Origin: a virus
Virus record (IMG/VR): IMGVR_UViG_3300037961_003139
Span: 1 to 34,518 of that record
DNA: 34,518 nucleotides
Direction: 5' to 3' (one strand)
A program made the position numbers and the translations under genes. Shown one piece after another: positions 32,475 to 34,518 of this stretch; the stretch's first letter is position 1; the number at the start of each line of letters is the position of its first letter. The notes below the pieces were generated by a model, which worked only from the letters and a program-made list of their open reading frames with translations, searched no databases and was not told the origin of the DNA.

Positions 32475-32596
32475 TCCATCGGGTTATATTCACCGCACAC
32501 ACCACATACTATTAATGGTTTCACATTTTCTTTTCCTAATAAGATTGATTTTGCAGTAGCCACTTCTATTTCAGCATCACAAGATTTACAAATCAT
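32471..32596 (-). CDS. Tiny zinc-ribbon protein (41 aa)
   Basis: 41 codons with CKSC (3-6) near the start and CGVC (31-34) near the end, a textbook zinc ribbon with a 24-residue spacer. Its ATG overlaps the nuclease stop (ATGA), and its own stop overlaps the primase ATG (ATGA), so the three genes are probably translated together. GGAGATG lies upstream. An accessory role in the primase-nuclease set is inferred from this wedged position. Confidence 0.75.
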   Translation of the reverse strand: MICKSCDAEIEVATAKSILLGKENVKPLIVCGVCGEYNPME

Positions 32597-33426
32597 TCTA
32601 ACATCTCCTGTTCACAACCCAAATGATATTCGCACCATTCAGGACAATAATATTCAGACCAATTCATAGGCCATTGCTCGTTATTGATACCATGAACGGC
32701 CTCGCCAAACTTGCGTATAGTGGTGTTGTATGAGCGACCATTCGGCTTTTCAAGATAAGCAATACCTGATGTGTCGCCCCATATTACAGTCTTTCGCTTA
32801 CTTGACTCTAATTTTAGTGCTACATCAACATTCGTAGCGTCTGGTGCAATGACAAGATACCTGCAATCTTCAACATCATATCCTGCTTCTTCAAGCATAA
32901 ACTTATAGAAATTCAGTTCCCTTCGTGTCCTTTGGACTTTACTGCTACCGAGTTCTCCGGTCTTGAGTTCAACTATAATCAGCCTACCGTCTTTATCTTT
33001 GAAAACTCCGTCAATCTTACCTACAAGCAAAACATCATAATTATGCCAGACTAACTCATCGTCTGTAAAATCAACGGTATAGGGTATTGAATGCTTGACT
33101 TCTGCTTCAACCAATTCCCAATCAGGAAACTTCTTTGTTAGAGCAACCATGATTTCGTTCATAGCGTCAATTCCTAAATCTGGTTGAATTTCTAAAATCT
33201 TGACAACATCAGGTATAGGCTTTTCTTCTGTGAGTGATACCTCCAAAACATTGTGTATTAGTGTTCCCCGAACCATAGCCTCGTTAGGGGGTGGCGATAA
33301 TCGTTGAATGTAATTCCAATAGTAAAGACGAGGACATTTGCTGTATGTCCCGAAGGAAGATTTGCTTATCCTTAATACGCCTTCTTCAGCAGGATTGTAT
33401 GATGAAACGACTTCACTCACTTTCAC
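32593..33426 (-). CDS. Cas4/RecB-like PD-(D/E)xK nuclease with Fe-S cysteines
   Basis: 277 aa. Nuclease motifs: H58 (RGTLIHNVLE), D139 (GKIDGVF), E153-x-K155 (IVELKTG) and a helix with LNFYKFML in place of the QxxxY motif. Four cysteines frame the domain, one in YSKCPRLYYW (C31) and three at the end (C261, C265, C271), as in Cas4 and AddB enzymes, which hold a 4Fe-4S cluster. Such enzymes degrade or trim DNA ends as 5'-3' exonucleases. In a virus this fits DNA recombination, replication or host DNA degradation; no CRISPR context is present. Starts at a GTG (33426), or two codons on, with AAGGTGA upstream. The ends overlap both neighbours. Confidence 0.85.
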   Translation of the reverse strand: MKVSEVVSSYNPAEEGVLRISKSSFGTYSKCPRLYYWNYIQRLSPPPNEAMVRGTLIHNVLEVSLTEEKPIPDVVKILEIQPDLGIDAMNEIMVALTKKFPDWELVEAEVKHSIPYTVDFTDDELVWHNYDVLLVGKIDGVFKDKDGRLIIVELKTGELGSSKVQRTRRELNFYKFMLEEAGYDVEDCRYLVIAPDATNVDVALKLESSKRKTVIWGDTSGIAYLEKPNGRSYNTTIRKFGEAVHGINNEQWPMNWSEYYCPEWCEYHLGCEQEMLE

Positions 33427-33661
33427 TCACCTTATCTAATGCGTCTGTTTCGGTTTGTCCCGTATTGAAATCGTGATTGATTAATTCTTCCCATGCTTCA
33501 GCGTGATGTGTTTGTAGCCAAAGACAAATTTGAGTATTAGAATTAGATAGAAGTATTAACTGTTGCATAAGACTTTTGTATCTCCTTGTCAGTTCTTTTT
33601 TCGGTATTCTATTTATGTCAAGGCGACCCTGCCAAATTGCTATGTCTGTTTCGTCTATCAT
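33413..33661 (-). CDS. Hypothetical helical protein (82 aa)
   Basis: Unrecognised, acidic and helical throughout. It has a central segment PKKELTRRYKSLMQQLILLS, an aromatic/His patch (LWLQTHHAEAWEEL) and a Glu/Ser-rich end. Its ATG overlaps the previous stop (TAATG), and its end overlaps the nuclease start by 14 bases, so it is a true member of the operon. It may be a partner or regulator of the nuclease; that is guesswork from coupling. Confidence 0.65.
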   Translation of the reverse strand: MIDETDIAIWQGRLDINRIPKKELTRRYKSLMQQLILLSNSNTQICLWLQTHHAEAWEELINHDFNTGQTETDALDKVSESE

Positions 33662-33927
33662 TATCTCACCATTCTATACGAGTTTGTTTTGAAAGTGTGT
33701 CTGGCGTGGACTACTAAGCCATCAACTTTTCCTGCTTTAGCCCAATAAGCCAATCTTGAGCCAATCATAGGAGAAGAAAAATTGTTAGAACTGTGCGGTA
33801 TCATGTTTTGAGCAGACATCCAACTGAACAAATCCTTTGCAGTAAAGGGTATATCCCCATTCACAACAAACCATGAACGCAAAGCACCCTTTACCATTCT
33901 ATCAACAAGTGGTCTTTTACCCGCCAT
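33661..33927 (-). CDS. Small winged-helix-like protein (88 aa)
   Basis: The order FTAKDLFSWMSAQNM, SSPMIGSRLAYWAKAGKVDG and ARHTFKTNSYRMV is that of a winged helix (helix, recognition helix, wing), so DNA binding is plausible. It is the first gene of the operon nuclease - zinc ribbon - primase, and its start codon lies 25 bases from a strong TATA box, so its message should be leaderless. An autoregulator or replication initiator-like role is possible, but no family is recognised. Confidence 0.65.
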   Translation of the reverse strand: MAGKRPLVDRMVKGALRSWFVVNGDIPFTAKDLFSWMSAQNMIPHSSNNFSSPMIGSRLAYWAKAGKVDGLVVHARHTFKTNSYRMVR

Positions 33928-33948
33928 GTTTCTATGTCGGCTTGTAGG

Positions 33949-33955
33949 TATATAA
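33949..33955 (-). promoter_or_regulatory. Strong TATA box of the nuclease-primase operon
   Basis: TTATATA on the - strand, centred 25 bases before the ATG at 33927. It fits an archaeal leaderless promoter closely and is the clearest of the window. Confidence 0.7.
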
Positions 33956-33957
33956 GA

Positions 33958-34188
33958 CTATTGTTCAATCCAACAAACGATGCAGAAATCACCATCTATA
34001 AGACCTTCTTTGCAGGGGTCGCCACATATAGAACATCTATTGCAGATACATCTACCGTATTTCATAGTGTTGTTGTATTCAATTTTAGTCGCAAGTGGCT
34101 CTTTACCTCCTTTACTTCCCCATGTTATTACTCCTTCACAAACCATACAGTACTTTACTGTTAATTCGTAGATATAGGGGTTGTTCAT
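33958..34188 (-). CDS. Cys-rich zinc-finger protein (76 aa)
   Basis: Counted from the ATG at 34188, whose ATGA overlaps the polymerase stop; another ATG lies six bases upstream. One CxxC lies near residue 14. The C-terminal 32 residues hold a dense set of cysteines (CICNRCSICGDPC and FCIVC), enough for two zinc sites. This is like a small RING or double ribbon. It is translationally coupled to DNA polymerase and ends three bases before the TATA box of the next operon. A processivity or protein-contact role is possible but not shown. Confidence 0.7.
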   Translation of the reverse strand: MNNPYIYELTVKYCMVCEGVITWGSKGGKEPLATKIEYNNTMKYGRCICNRCSICGDPCKEGLIDGDFCIVCWIEQ

Positions 34189-34518
34189 AACCATTCAACC
34201 TTTGACTTCCCATCTCGAGCATTTTCAAGTGGTATTATATCCCAACCAGCAATCTCAAATAAGGGTTTCACCTTATCAATAACAAATCGCTGAACGATAT
34301 GCTCATATCCGATTTCAATGTTAAGTCCGTCAAGGTCTGATGCTTTGTCAAAGGCAATATAGTTTCCTTCGCTGTCAAGTGTTGTCTTGAAATAATCACC
34401 TGCACGATAACCTTTACCGAGATAATCATTAGCCCACTTAGCACCCGCAGAAGCACCAGACAATACTTTGTATTTGTCAAGGTCTTGAGTTAATTTGCCC
34501 TTCATAGCCAAGTCCTCA
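34185..34518 (-). CDS. polB: Family B DNA polymerase, C-terminal fragment
   Basis: The frame is open to the window edge, so the gene continues outside. The visible 110 residues look like the thumb end of PolB: LTQDLDKYKVLSGASAGAKW, then GKGYRAGDYFKTTL, then a helix with YEHIVQRFVIDKVKPLFEIA and GWDI. In family B enzymes this part follows the palm and reads KxLxxYK...GDxxxY...YxxxxxxPxxExxGWD. A TTG at 34511 or ATG at 34505 would be internal. The catalytic motifs lie outside the window. It is the first gene here of the leftward replication block. Confidence 0.72.
   Translation of the reverse strand, partial: EDLAMKGKLTQDLDKYKVLSGASAGAKWANDYLGKGYRAGDYFKTTLDSEGNYIAFDKASDLDGLNIEIGYEHIVQRFVIDKVKPLFEIAGWDIIPLENARDGKSKVEWL

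Noticed and set aside
32593-33426. CRISPR-associated Cas4
   Set aside because: The domain is Cas4-like, but no other cas gene or repeat array is present. The gene is embedded in a viral replication operon, so it is called a Cas4/RecB-like nuclease only.
1-34518. Integrated provirus
   Set aside because: No integrase, attachment-like repeats, tRNA or host genes are visible. All recognisable genes are viral.

Overview
This window looks like part of the genome of a tailed double-stranded DNA virus (Caudoviricetes) of an archaeon, most likely a marine one. The gene set and layout recall the magroviruses of Marine Group II Euryarchaeota. That host assignment is inference; a thaumarchaeal or other archaeal host is not excluded. 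The archaeal signs are: TATA boxes about 25-29 bases upstream of start codons (4646-4652, 31144-31151, 33949-33955), the C-terminal end of a family B DNA polymerase, an archaeo-eukaryotic primase fused to a PriL-like Fe-S domain, and an ERCC4-type nuclease with helix-hairpin-helix motifs. Composition is AT-rich. I see no integrase, tRNA, CRISPR array, insertion sequence or lysin.

Layout. (1) 1-1415: a sparse leftward region with small genes (a partial membrane protein, a zinc-finger protein, an unknown 119-aa protein) set in DNA unusually rich in hairpins. (2) 1416-4620, leftward: a packaging operon in which a calcineurin-like phosphoesterase with a helical, possibly DNA-binding N-terminus is followed by two overlapping 46-aa cysteine-rich proteins and the large terminase. 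(3) 4646-5050: a divergent control region holding a 48-aa single-span membrane protein with its own promoter-like and terminator-like signals. (4) 5051-30356, rightward: the virion operon in the usual order: portal, two-span coiled-coil membrane protein, multidomain prohead protease with scaffold-like tail, decoration protein, major capsid protein, small head proteins, a large fibre-like protein, three very small proteins, adaptor and neck proteins, tail terminator with lectin-like domain, tail tube, frameshifted tail chaperones, tape measure, and a tail hub split into two reading frames. (5) 30420-34518, leftward: the replication block: PolB end, zinc-finger protein, two unknown proteins, Cas4/RecB-like nuclease, zinc ribbon, primase, small unknown protein, ERCC4 nuclease. 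The virion operon and the replication block converge on a bidirectional terminator near 30381-30415.

How the parts fit. The absence of a sheath gene, a 1335-residue tape measure and a single tube gene point to a siphovirus-like particle with a long flexible tail. Rightward genes mostly carry Shine-Dalgarno sequences close to GGAGGTGAT. The leading genes of leftward units tend to be leaderless or nearly so behind a TATA box, while downstream genes are coupled by ATGA or TAATG overlaps.

The points most worth a second look are: a canonical -1 slippery heptamer (CCCTTTG, 18418-18424) joining the tail chaperones; the hub interrupted at 27228 although the next frame continues; an 18-base hairpin element present three times at transcription-unit borders; the hairpin-rich left end, which may encode structured RNAs; five tiny cysteine-rich proteins placed inside leftward units; and the primase-nuclease set. 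No database search was possible, so family calls rest on motifs and gene order.
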